Part shown: piece after piece, positions 8,391 to 15,407 of the stretch
Layout: every line of letters starts with the position of its first letter
Position numbering within the stretch: position 1 is the stretch's first letter
The notes under the pieces: model-generated
What the model was told of the DNA's origin: nothing
Seen by the model: the letters and a program-made list of their open reading frames with translations, nothing else
Database searches by the model: none
Source of the DNA: Streptomyces sp. ISL-43
GTDB lineage: Bacteria > Actinomycetota > Actinomycetes > Streptomycetales > Streptomycetaceae
Direction: 5' to 3'
DNA: 59,426 nucleotides
Assembly: GCF_018614195.1 (NCBI RefSeq)
Contig: NZ_JAGGOT010000057.1
Span: forward strand, 1 to 59,426
Made by a program: the position numbers and the translations under genes

Positions 8391-9188
8391 GAGTGGCTAG
8401 AGGGCTTCATTCAACGTGCCGTTGAGCAAGCGCCGAGCCCACTTCACGAGGCTGGCCCGGAGATCTATGACTTCTTTGCTGGCTTTCATGAGCTTTGCCA
8501 GCTTCTCTCGGTGAGTCCGGTTTATACCGACGTTCCTGGCCACCGAGGTCGTCCCGTTCAAGCCGTGTCGGACGCGCAGGGGGAGTTGGCCAATAATATC
8601 AAGGGTTTGCCGAAGTACCACGCGTACGTGAGGCTGCGCACTCAGGACGGGGTGCAAGTCTCCCATGTGAAGCTCGCGCCTCCGCCCTTGACATTCGAAG
8701 AGGAACAGCAGCGCAAATCTAAAGAGAGGCAGCCTGAGAGGGCAGCCAGAATCAACAGGAAGATCAAAGGTGTCGAGGATTTCGACCTGGAAAATCTCGG
8801 CGGTTGGGCGCCAGACACTGGTTTCTACTTCACGACGAAAGAGTTTCAGGAGTCCATGGCAGGGCTTATGGCCGATCTTCAAAAGTCGCAAACGCCTGAA
8901 GCTCGTATGCAGAAGGCTCGTGTCCGCAGTCGCGAGCGCTTTGGTACGCCTCGGGAGCAGGTAGAGGCTGACATCAAGCTGCGGCAGCAACGCTTGGTTC
9001 ATGGTCAACCCGTGAAACCAGAGCCTGAGACGCCGGCCTCGCCCCCGATTGATTTGGCCCGGGCGACCGCACAGGCTAAGCGGCAACGTGAACACGGACA
9101 AGGAAAGGATGAGCCCAAGCGCCCCGGGGAGGAGTACCACCAGCCGCCGCTCGGGAGGAGGTCGCCGAAGAAGAAGCGTGGAGACTAG
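8382..9188 (+). CDS. C-terminal remnant of the transfer ATPase, downstream of IS
   Basis: The frame from 8401 (EGFIQRAVEQAPSPLHEAGP) continues the ATPase gene interrupted at 7015. The ATG at 8382 lies inside the IS end, so any product would be a 268-residue fusion start of chance origin. It has no Shine-Dalgarno. The segment is highly charged, with a basic middle (RKSKERQPERAARINRKIKG) and a lysine-rich end (GRRSPKKKRGD). It carries no ATPase motif. In the parent protein it would be a C-terminal extension, perhaps for DNA or partner contact. It is most likely untranslated or nonfunctional now. Confidence 0.72.
   Translation: MPLEWLEGFIQRAVEQAPSPLHEAGPEIYDFFAGFHELCQLLSVSPVYTDVPGHRGRPVQAVSDAQGELANNIKGLPKYHAYVRLRTQDGVQVSHVKLAPPPLTFEEEQQRKSKERQPERAARINRKIKGVEDFDLENLGGWAPDTGFYFTTKEFQESMAGLMADLQKSQTPEARMQKARVRSRERFGTPREQVEADIKLRQQRLVHGQPVKPEPETPASPPIDLARATAQAKRQREHGQGKDEPKRPGEEYHQPPLGRRSPKKKRGD
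8391..8400 (+). repeat. Target-site duplication, right copy (GAGTGGCTAG)
   Basis: It is identical to 7006-7015. Removing the IS and one copy restores the ATPase reading frame exactly. Confidence 0.92.
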
Positions 9189-10193
9189 GTGTTCTTACGC
9201 GAGTCTTACGGCCTTGGGAGGCAAGCCTTCACACGGATTTGGCAAAGTGACTCAATGAACGAATCACCTCATACCCCCAGCGTCACGCCAACTGGTCCGC
9301 TTCGCCTTGGTGCGGTGGACGAGGAGATTCTTCGGGCTGTCAACCGCTTCCAGTACATGACGGCCGCCCAAGTCGCTCGGCTGTTCTATCCCAACCAGCA
9401 CGACGACAACCGCTATGTGCAGCGTCGTCTTCGCCGGTTGGCCGAAGCTGATTATTTGCTCAGACTGCGCGAGCTTCCCACACCACGGATCGGCTCAGCG
9501 CCTCTCGTCTTCACTCTGGCCGACAGAGGCCGGCGCTTCGTTTCCGGTCGTGGCGAGGTGCTCCCCAGCGCCTACTACCGGCCGTCTGAAGAGCGGGCCA
9601 AAGCCCGGGACAACCCCTTCATGGAGCACACCCTTGCCGCGGTAGACGTTCTCGTCGCCGCCGAGCTGTTGTGTCAGTGCTTCCAGGTCTCTATGCCGCG
9701 TCTCATCACTGAGCGACAGCTCAAGCGGATGAACATCCGCGTCCAGCCGCACGGCCAGGATGGCCGCAGTGTCACCGTCATCCCCGATGCGTGGTTCGAG
9801 CTGGAGGCCGCAGAAGAGCCCGCAGTGGCCATCGCTTTGGAGCTTGATCGTGGGACCGAGTACCAGCGCTCGTGGCGCCGCAAGGTCGCCTCGCTCACTG
9901 CTTGGGCAGACGGTCCGTACCGCTCATCGTTTGAGGCCGACAACCTCACCGTGGCCGTTGCAACCTCCAACCAGGCCAGACGCGACCAGCTCAGGACGTG
10001 GACCCGAATGGAGCTTGAGGCCATCTCCGGATTGCACCTCGCGGAGATCTTCCTTTTCACCGATGCTTCGCCCGTTGCGACCGAGCCCGTTGAGTTCTTC
10101 TTCTCGCCGCTCTGGTACCTCGCCGGACAGAGCACGCCCGTTGCCCTGATCGATCTGCCGGAGGAAGCCCAGGCCGACCACGGCCTGTCGTGA
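9189..10193 (+). CDS. Replication-relaxation family protein
   Basis: The protein has 334 residues and begins with a winged-helix-like segment (VDEEILRAVNRFQYMTAAQVARLFYPN ... YVQRRLRRLAEADYLLRLRE). It then has the acidic ELDRGTEYQRSWRRKV motif typical of the Replic_Relax family (PF13814), which plasmids use for replication and DNA relaxation. The GTG at 9189 follows the stop of the upstream frame directly and has GGAG five bases before it. ATG 9255 is a possible later start without RBS, leaving all conserved sequence intact. The 3' end overlaps the second ATPase by 4 bp (GTGA), so the two are translationally coupled and probably act together at the element's origin or transfer site. Confidence 0.8.
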   Translation: MFLRESYGLGRQAFTRIWQSDSMNESPHTPSVTPTGPLRLGAVDEEILRAVNRFQYMTAAQVARLFYPNQHDDNRYVQRRLRRLAEADYLLRLRELPTPRIGSAPLVFTLADRGRRFVSGRGEVLPSAYYRPSEERAKARDNPFMEHTLAAVDVLVAAELLCQCFQVSMPRLITERQLKRMNIRVQPHGQDGRSVTVIPDAWFELEAAEEPAVAIALELDRGTEYQRSWRRKVASLTAWADGPYRSSFEADNLTVAVATSNQARRDQLRTWTRMELEAISGLHLAEIFLFTDASPVATEPVEFFFSPLWYLAGQSTPVALIDLPEEAQADHGLS

Positions 10194-11686
10194 TCTTCCT
10201 CCGCAACCGCCAAGGGCCGAGCATTCCCCTTGGCACGTACCGGAGTTGGCTCATCCCCCGGACACTGTATTTACCCCTGAACCAATCCCGGGTCCACATG
10301 CACGTGCTGGGCAAGACAGGCTCGGGCAAGAGCTACTTCCTTGCCTCGCTTTTCCTGTCCCTCTACCTGGCAGGCCAGCCGGTTACGTTGATCGACCCCC
10401 ACGGAGATCTGGCCCAGTTGGTTCTGGCCCATCTTGTCCAGGCCGGACAGCTTGAGACCCCGCAGCAGCGCTCACGTCTCATGTATCTGGACGTACCGGC
10501 GGCGGCCGTTGAGAACCACTACTTGCCGTTTAACTACCTCGCCCAGCCCTACGACGACCACGCCATGGCCGAGCACGTCGCCGAGGCAGCCCGGAGGGCA
10601 TGGCCCGAGTTGGCCCACGGCGCACCCACCTTCGAGAACATCCTCAAGCACTCGGTCGTGGCGCTTTGCCAGGCAGGGCTTCCCTTGACTCGTCTCTCCG
10701 ATCTCCTCACGGACAAGTCCTTCCGCGACGGGGTGCTGACCCACGTTCGAGACCCGCAGGTGATCCGCTTTTTCAAGCTGCGCATGGACCAGTGGGGACG
10801 AGACGCGCCCTTGATGAAGGAGTCAACCCTCAACCGGGCAGACCTCCTGACCCTCTCGCCCATCCTTCGCTATGCCCTGGGACATGAGCGAAACGTCCTG
10901 GACTTCCGATCGCTGATCGACTCGGGCACCTCGCTGATCGTCAACCTCGCGGTTGCCTCACCCGATGCCCGCCGGCTCTTCGGCTGTCTTCTTACCGTTG
11001 GCATGGAAACCGCGGCGCTGAGTCGTGCCAACGTCCGGGCCGCAGGATCCGGCCGGGTACCCCACTTTCTGATCTTGGACGAGTTCTCCCAGTTCATGGC
11101 CCAAAGCGAGGAGAGCCTGACCCGCATGCTCTCGGAGACCCGCAAGTACAACCTGTTCTGCGTCATGGCCCACCAGAACTGGAGCCAGGCGTCAGACCGG
11201 CTCAAGGGAGCACTCCAGAACGTCGGCCTGGAGGTCGTTCTCAAGGCAGGCCGGCCGGACGCCGAGCACTCCGCCCGGCTCTTCGGCACTGTCGATCCCG
11301 ACGCCGTCAAGCACATCGTCACCGACGATGCCGCCGAAGACCGCACCCACCCTGCCTACTACCCCCTGGCCGAACAGTGGGAGCGACAGGTGCAGTCCAT
11401 CCAGCAGCTACGCGTCGGCGAGGCATTCGTCAGGCTCCCGGACGACCGCGTGCAGAAGGTCAGCACCCCTCGCCTCCCCGCTCTCACCGAGCTGCCCCGC
11501 GCCCTTGACGAAGTCGAGCGGTACTACCTTGACCGCTACTTCGAGCCGCCCGGTGTCGAGCCCGTTCTCGCACCCGCCATACGGGCCGAGGCACCCACAA
11601 CCGTTATCAGGCGGCGTAAGCCTCCGAGACGCACTGTAGGGACGACGCTTTACCGCTTCCCATCGAAGCCAGGGAAGGCAAAATGA
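10190..11686 (+). CDS. VirD4/HerA-type ATPase (type IV conjugative transfer family)
   Basis: This intact 498-residue P-loop ATPase has Walker A VLGKTGSGKSYF (about residues 39-50) and LIDPHGDLAQL just after it. Walker B is HFLILDEFSQFM (about 290-301), followed by LSETRKYNLFCVMAHQNW, the same arrangement as in the disrupted ATPase at 5473. The start is GTG in a 4-bp overlap with the replication-relaxation gene. No transmembrane segment precedes the ATPase domain, so it must reach the membrane through a partner or act as a cytosolic DNA pump. With the first ATPase broken, this is the only complete candidate motor for DNA transfer. The pairing with a replication-relaxation protein is common in actinobacterial plasmids. 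Confidence 0.85.
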   Translation: MIFLRNRQGPSIPLGTYRSWLIPRTLYLPLNQSRVHMHVLGKTGSGKSYFLASLFLSLYLAGQPVTLIDPHGDLAQLVLAHLVQAGQLETPQQRSRLMYLDVPAAAVENHYLPFNYLAQPYDDHAMAEHVAEAARRAWPELAHGAPTFENILKHSVVALCQAGLPLTRLSDLLTDKSFRDGVLTHVRDPQVIRFFKLRMDQWGRDAPLMKESTLNRADLLTLSPILRYALGHERNVLDFRSLIDSGTSLIVNLAVASPDARRLFGCLLTVGMETAALSRANVRAAGSGRVPHFLILDEFSQFMAQSEESLTRMLSETRKYNLFCVMAHQNWSQASDRLKGALQNVGLEVVLKAGRPDAEHSARLFGTVDPDAVKHIVTDDAAEDRTHPAYYPLAEQWERQVQSIQQLRVGEAFVRLPDDRVQKVSTPRLPALTELPRALDEVERYYLDRYFEPPGVEPVLAPAIRAEAPTTVIRRRKPPRRTVGTTLYRFPSKPGKAK

Positions 11687-11701
11687 GCGGAATTTTCCCC
11701 A

Positions 11702-11730
11702 TTGATTCAATCAGGGTGATTTGTTATAAA
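11702..11730 (+). promoter_or_regulatory. Promoter of the small coiled-coil gene
   Basis: TTGATT (11702-11707) and TATAAA (11725-11730) are separated by 17 bp. The -35 lies in the palindrome ATTGA-T-TCAAT. The start site, near 11737, is only about 5 nt before the ATG at 11742. Confidence 0.6.
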
Positions 11731-11741
11731 TAGGACAACCT

Positions 11742-12002
11742 ATGTTTACAGAAGAACAACTAAATCAACTGCGCGGGCTCTTGGCCCCTATGTTTGAGGC
11801 TCATGCGCAAGCGTCTAAGAAAGAACATGAGGAACTAGGAGTGCTCATCTCCGGGCTGGCCGAGCACACCGACAAGGCCATAGAGGCAGCGCACCAGAAG
11901 ACCGTTGAGGTACTGACGAACCGGATGAAGGTCACTTTCGAGCACCAGGATCAGCGCATCACCCGCGTTGAGAAGCACCTCAACCTCCCACCCCTGGATT
12001 AA
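11742..12002 (+). CDS. Small coiled-coil protein, 86 residues
   Basis: The product (MFTEEQLNQLRGLLAPMFEA ... HQDQRITRVEKHLNLPPLD) is predicted almost wholly helical. A heptad-like pattern through residues 20-80 suggests a dimeric coiled coil. No family is recognised. The ATG is close to the predicted transcription start, with only AGGA as a weak Shine-Dalgarno. It follows the replication-relaxation/ATPase pair but has its own promoter. Phage and plasmid small coiled-coil proteins of this kind are often accessory replication or transfer factors; that is inference. Confidence 0.65.
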   Translation: MFTEEQLNQLRGLLAPMFEAHAQASKKEHEELGVLISGLAEHTDKAIEAAHQKTVEVLTNRMKVTFEHQDQRITRVEKHLNLPPLD

Positions 12003-12422
12003 CCCACTGACTAACTTTCCCTTTTCCTTCCTTAATTGGCGGCTCTTACGGCCTGGCCGGCGGGTCAAGGCTCCGCAGGACCGACGAAGTCGGCTTGGCC
12101 TTGACGCGGTGGACGGGCCGGAACATCCTGAGCCAGAAGGAAGAAAAGGTCTCATAGCTGTGAGCATTGGTCAACGGCCATGTCGCAGAAGAATTGTTCC
12201 CAGACAGCATGTTGAGGCTGATGACATCCCAACGCAGCAGGTTTGATCCTGTAGTTGAGTATCGCGCCCCCACTCCACCCTTGACCGTCCATGAAGGCCC
12301 CTTACTCTGGACAGGTTGTCATTTACCTTACAGAACCAGCTTATAGACCGGTGGTATTAGCAAACCCATGGCGAAACGTCAGGCTACGCCTGTTCCTTTA
12401 CAACTCGGGATCGGGGTTTGCG
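12003..12422. other. Intergenic region with a long hairpin
   Basis: No convincing gene lies here. At 12064-12105 there is an imperfect long hairpin: outer arms GTCAAGG/CCTTGAC and inner stem CCGAC-GAA-GTCGG. No T-run follows, so it is not a simple terminator. It could be a protein-binding or nicking site. A weak promoter candidate (TTGTCA 12316, TTATAG 12341) precedes the next gene. Confidence 0.4.
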
Positions 12423-12818
12423 ATGACACCGGCAAAAGTTCTGCGAGCAGCAGCAAACATCATTGAATGTCACGGCCTCAATAAGGGATCAGCGTTCGCG
12501 TATCCCCGCATGCGCCGCACAGGCGGTGCGACATGGGAACAGCTCATTGAAGATGCAGTTACGCGAGCGCCTGTCTCAGTTGAGGGCGCGATGGAACGCG
12601 CTATCTGGGGCCAGGTGCAACGCTTCGATTCGTTCCGATTCGACACCGGCGAGTTTTCGGAGCTCATTGAGGCTAGGAACTACTTCTGTGACTGGCTGAC
12701 CTGGACTCGCGGCATTACGAATCTCAGCGCGTCGAACGATGATCCAGACACGACGCCTGAGATGCTGGCATTTTTGCTTCGCACAGCAGCCGATGATTGG
12801 ACCGAGCCGCCATTTTGA
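12423..12818 (+). CDS. DUF6197-like protein
   Basis: I chose ATG 12423 over the longer open frame because MTPAKVLRAAANIIECHGL matches the usual start of DUF6197 proteins (TPAxVLRxAAxxIExxG). A GGGG stretch lies upstream. The product has 131 residues, is soluble and contains a helical core, ending with TPEMLAFLLRTAADDW. DUF6197 proteins are small proteins of unknown function common in Streptomyces and their mobile elements. The gene is alone on the plus strand and convergent with the leftward gene at 13078-13422. The assignment rests on the N-terminal motif only. Confidence 0.65.
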   Translation: MTPAKVLRAAANIIECHGLNKGSAFAYPRMRRTGGATWEQLIEDAVTRAPVSVEGAMERAIWGQVQRFDSFRFDTGEFSELIEARNYFCDWLTWTRGITNLSASNDDPDTTPEMLAFLLRTAADDWTEPPF

Positions 12819-12840
12819 TCGTGTGAAGGAATTCAGCAAG

Positions 12841-12894
12841 GCAGGCACGTCTGGTGAGCGCAGGCTGCGCTCATGAGCTATCAACCAGACCTGC
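12841..12894. other. Structured intergenic element (nested hairpin)
   Basis: Outer arms GCAGG and TCTGGT (12841-12855, with a CACG bulge) pair with ACCAGACCTGC (12884-12894). Inside, GAGCGCA-GGC-TGCGCTC (12856-12872) is a perfect hairpin. It lies just after the stop of the DUF6197-like gene and directly before another structured element. It has no T-run of its own. Confidence 0.5.
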
Positions 12895-12909
12895 TTAGTC
12901 GTATCTTTT

Positions 12910-12984
12910 GGCACCCATTGATGTGATCTAGCGATGCGCTAGACCGAGGTCATTACCTCACACATACCACTGGGTGCCCTTTTT
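12910..12984 (+). terminator. Three-way-junction structure ending in a T-run
   Basis: GGCACCCA (12910-12917) pairs with TGGGTGCC (12971-12978). Between them are two perfect hairpins, TCTAGCG-ATG-CGCTAGA (12927-12943) and GAGGT-CATT-ACCTC (12946-12959). Five T follow at 12980-12984. It can act as an intrinsic terminator for plus-strand transcription, but the multi-branched form suggests a structured small RNA as an alternative. Confidence 0.5.
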
Positions 12985-13077
12985 GCGCAGAGGGCTGACG
13001 ACGCGGCAAGCGCAAGGGCTTCTCTCTTGATTCATAACTCTCAATACGTTGCGCTCGCCATCAAAGCCGTGTTGGGC

Positions 13078-13422
13078 TTAGTTATTCTTAGCTTTCGCGA
13101 TCCCCGCGATCACCAATACTCCCAGCGCAAGGCCAATACCGATAATCCCGCCAGCGGCCTTGACGTCATAGATTGGCCCCAAGACGGGGACCTTCAGTAG
13201 CGCTCCGCAGTTAGAGTGCTCTTGCAGCGCAGCTGTGATATTCCCGTATTCGTGCGAGACCCACGGTTGCTTCATCCGCTCTATCGAGCACCGAGTTACA
13301 GCCAGTTCATTTAGACCCATGGCGATCAGGTATCCAACTACACCAAAGACGCTGGTACCGATTGCTAGCAGCGCACCGCCTGCTGAGTTTATCCAGCTCG
13401 AAGCTGCGTCATTCTCGGCCAT
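13078..13422 (-). CDS. Small two-TM membrane protein
   Basis: ATG 13422 follows GGAGGTCCA, a strong Shine-Dalgarno; the longer open frame is rejected for that reason. The product has 114 residues with hydrophobic helices at about 12-36 (GGALLAIGTSVFGVVGYLIA) and 88-108 (GIIGIGLALGVLVIAGIA). A loop of about 50 residues between them holds two Cys (TRCSIERM, HSNCGALL). No family is recognised. It stands alone between structured intergenic regions on both sides and is probably an element-specific membrane protein, for example for entry exclusion or immunity; neither role can be shown from sequence. Confidence 0.62.
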   Translation of the reverse strand: MAENDAASSWINSAGGALLAIGTSVFGVVGYLIAMGLNELAVTRCSIERMKQPWVSHEYGNITAALQEHSNCGALLKVPVLGPIYDVKAAGGIIGIGLALGVLVIAGIAKAKNN

Positions 13423-13802
13423 TGGACCTCCGGTCCCAGTATCCCGCCCTTTCGGTACATCTAGGACAACAGGTGCACGCCTGGTGCGTCTAGGGCTATC
13501 TTTTACTAGCTCACCATGGGACACTACCGGCGGTGCTTTTTGGTTGAGTCTGCAACCGTTTATCAAGTGGCGTTGGGACTAGCGGGGTCACTTCCCTGGT
13601 GGCCCTGAGGCTTTACCCACCTGCCCCGCGTCGGGGCTCTCAAGCAGGGAGACCTGATCGGGCTCTTGAGGCAGCTGCGGTGCTGCCCGATTTCACAAGT
13701 GTGAGGCCTCCCTGCTCCCAACACGATGCAGGCCACCGGCCAAAACCTCAGGGCAGTGAGCTGGCGTTGCCCGAGGGCTCGCAGTCCCCCGGAGTTTGGG
13801 TT
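13423..13802. other. Intergenic region with dense secondary structure
   Basis: No gene is supported. At 13623-13637 is a hairpin, GCCCCG-CGT-CGGGGC. At 13643-13716, AGCAGGGAG pairs with CTCCCTGCT and encloses ATCGG...CCGAT with GGCAGC/GCTGCC stacked inside, plus TCACA-AG-TGTGA. This is a second three-way-junction form. On the minus strand it lies downstream of the DUF7848 operon and upstream of the membrane protein gene, so it may end one unit and lead the next. Confidence 0.45.
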
Positions 13803-14039
13803 TCAGTTTGTGAGCGTCATGCGCCAGAAGCGGGTCACCGTCTCCCGATATCCCTGGTGGGAAGGGTTCTTCCCTACGTGGTGGAACGCCCAGTCACGAG
13901 CGGTCTCGAAGTCCTCATTGGCGCTTGAGGCCGCAAGGCACGTTGTGCACTGGAGCTCATGCACCATCGCCGGGGCTTCCGGGGCGGTTTCGGGACGCAT
14001 CGTCCAGTCAGCGAATCGCATGACGCTGCGTGGAGTCAT
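13803..14039 (-). CDS. DUF7848 domain protein
   Basis: The product has 78 residues and matches the small DUF7848 family of Streptomyces. It starts MTPRSVMRFADWTMRPETAP, then has an HELQCTTCLAASS region with two Cys (a likely zinc or structural pair), then DWAFHHVGKNPSHQGY and a final TRFWRMTL. The family has no assigned function. The ATG overlaps the stop of the 81-residue gene upstream by 4 bp, so the three leftward genes 14484-13803 form one translationally coupled operon. This set commonly sits opposite an Scr1-type regulator in Streptomyces, as it does here. Confidence 0.75.
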   Translation of the reverse strand: MTPRSVMRFADWTMRPETAPEAPAMVHELQCTTCLAASSANEDFETARDWAFHHVGKNPSHQGYRETVTRFWRMTLTN

Positions 14040-14281
14040 CGTGGTCTCCTTCCCTGAGCGTTGACCACGGTTATCTTCGCGCGCAGCTCATCGAGAACTT
14101 CAGCCGGCCGCAGATCGTGAGGCGATGCGTCCCACACTCGGCCCCCGGCTGGCGGGCGCGGCTGGACGTACGGCCCCTTGTTTCCCACGACAACGCCTAC
14201 TCGGTCAGTCCGTGTGTCTACCAGGAGCAAGCCGACCTCAGCCCCTGGGGCTTCGGACGTTTCCTGCTCGCTGGCCATCAT
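14036..14281 (-). CDS. Small hypothetical protein of the DUF7848 operon
   Basis: The product has 81 residues. VGLLLVDTRTDRVGVVVGNK followed by GPYVQPRPPAGGRVWDA is a recurring pattern in short Streptomyces proteins encoded next to DUF7848 genes. It resembles a small SH3-like barrel, which is inference. The gene overlaps its neighbours by 4 bp on both sides (ATGA type), so all three are made together. No enzymatic motif is present. Confidence 0.68.
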   Translation of the reverse strand: MMASEQETSEAPGAEVGLLLVDTRTDRVGVVVGNKGPYVQPRPPAGGRVWDASPHDLRPAEVLDELRAKITVVNAQGRRPR

Positions 14282-14484
14282 GCGGTTCCGCGGCGCACGA
14301 CCTCGGCGAGCTTCACTGCGACGTCCGCACGGACACGTCCGAGTTCCACCAGATTGAGGTATGGGCTCGCAAAGTCGCTGTCCAGCGAGGGCAGCACGAT
14401 CCCCGCGCCGGTCAACGCGTCTCGCAGTTCCATTGCCGCTTCGTCAGCAGCACTGGGCTTCAGCTTTGCCTGCTTAGTCGTCAT
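14278..14484 (-). CDS. Small hypothetical protein, first gene of the leftward operon
   Basis: I chose ATG 14484 (MTTKQAKLKPSAADEAAMEL...) over the longer open frame, whose upstream part lies in the divergent promoter region. The product has 68 residues, is helical and has a basic N terminus. It ends LVELGRVRADVAVKLAEVVR. It leads the operon with the 81-residue and DUF7848 genes and is divergent from the 14667 gene. Function is unknown. Confidence 0.62.
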   Translation of the reverse strand: MTTKQAKLKPSAADEAAMELRDALTGAGIVLPSLDSDFASPYLNLVELGRVRADVAVKLAEVVRRGTA

Positions 14485-14666
14485 GCCCCGAGACGGTAGA
14501 AGCGTTAGCGCCCCACGGTTAACGATGCTTCTTCTTGCTTCTTGATCCACTTCCCGTGGTTCGGGATGCTTCTTGTTTGTGGGTGCTGTGCACCCTTCTG
14601 CTTCCGGTGTTGTGGCGGCTACGGTTCGGAGCGGCTCGACTACAACGATCACTGGGAGGGGTTGTC
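14485..14666. promoter_or_regulatory. Divergent promoter region of the Scr1-type block
   Basis: Two operons start outward from this 182-bp region. It contains CGTTA (14503-14507) facing TAACG (14520-14524), two direct copies of GATGCTTCTT (near 14524 and 14566) and a hairpin, GGGTGC-TGT-GCACCC (14581-14595). These are candidate operators for the XRE regulator encoded at 15404. No confident -10/-35 pair is visible. Confidence 0.4.
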
Positions 14667-14867
14667 ATGAAGCTCAAGTTCATCGGCACGACGTCAGACG
14701 ACGGCAAGTGCCCGACGCTCTACGAGACCGAGGACGGTCAGATCGTCGTCCAGGGATACGAACTCACCGACGAGGAGGCACTTGAGCAACTGCGAGACGT
14801 GTTGCCCGGTGAGACGTTCGTCGTCGTGCCGCGTGAGCTCTTGACTCGCTTCGCGCCCAAGGAGTAG
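14667..14867 (+). CDS. Small hypothetical protein of the Scr1-type block
   Basis: ATG 14667 follows GGGAGGGGTTGTC, a strong Shine-Dalgarno. The product has 66 residues (MKLKFIGTTSDDGKCPTLYE ... QIVVQGYELTDEEALEQLRD). It alternates beta-strand and helix and is acidic. Short proteins of this exact type precede DUF6879 and XRE/DUF5753 genes in many Streptomyces genomes. Three bases separate it from the next gene. It may be the antitoxin-like or accessory partner of DUF6879; that is inference. Confidence 0.72.
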   Translation: MKLKFIGTTSDDGKCPTLYETEDGQIVVQGYELTDEEALEQLRDVLPGETFVVVPRELLTRFAPKE

Positions 14868-14870
14868 CCC

Positions 14871-15407
14871 GTGCCGGAGCTGATCGACAGCGACGAGATC
14901 GACCGCCTCTTTCGCGAGGGATTCGAGCACACCGCTTGGCGTCTGGAGAGTCGGCGGGCCTACCAGGTCGACTACGAGGGTGAGACGTACCAGCGTTTCC
15001 TCCGGGGAGAAGAACCGGCTCGTGACCCCGATCGCCCGTGGCTGGTGAACATGCGTAAGCAGACCGGCGCGGGCAAGCGAGTTGAGCGGGTTCGCCTCAT
15101 CGATGATCCGCCAACGACCTACCAGCGATACGGACTTACCGGTGTCCCGGCCGCCCTGGAGGCCGGCGAGGATGTCCGCTACTTGCACCGCTCACAGGCG
15201 GAGGAAGTGGCCCTGCCCGCTGAGGACTTCTGGCTGTTTGACAGCCGGTACGTTGCTCTCTTCCACTACGAGGGCGACGAGCCCGTCGGCCTGGAGCTGA
15301 TCGACGATCCGGCTCTTGTGCTGCGTTACTGCCAAGTACGTGATGCCGCCTGGCATTACGCCATCCCCTACCGAGAGTTCGCCACTCAAGTACCTTCCGC
15401 TGTGTGA
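14871..15407 (+). CDS. DUF6879 family protein
   Basis: GTG 14871 has GGAG six bases upstream, within the end of the previous gene. The product has 178 residues and opens MPELIDSDEIDRLFREGFEHTAWRLESR, the DUF6879 signature. It continues with YEGETYQRFLRGE and ends with FDSRYVALFHYEGDEPVG and DAAWHYAIPY. The family is found next to XRE/DUF5753 regulators, often in place of DUF397. Function is not established. Its stop overlaps the regulator's start by 4 bp, so the two are coupled and probably act in one regulatory or toxin-antitoxin-like unit. Confidence 0.78.
   Translation: MPELIDSDEIDRLFREGFEHTAWRLESRRAYQVDYEGETYQRFLRGEEPARDPDRPWLVNMRKQTGAGKRVERVRLIDDPPTTYQRYGLTGVPAALEAGEDVRYLHRSQAEEVALPAEDFWLFDSRYVALFHYEGDEPVGLELIDDPALVLRYCQVRDAAWHYAIPYREFATQVPSAV

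Noticed and set aside
12369..12467. 32-codon ORF (MAKRQATPVPLQ...) overlapping the DUF6197-like start
   Set aside because: It has no RBS and overlaps conserved coding sequence in another frame.
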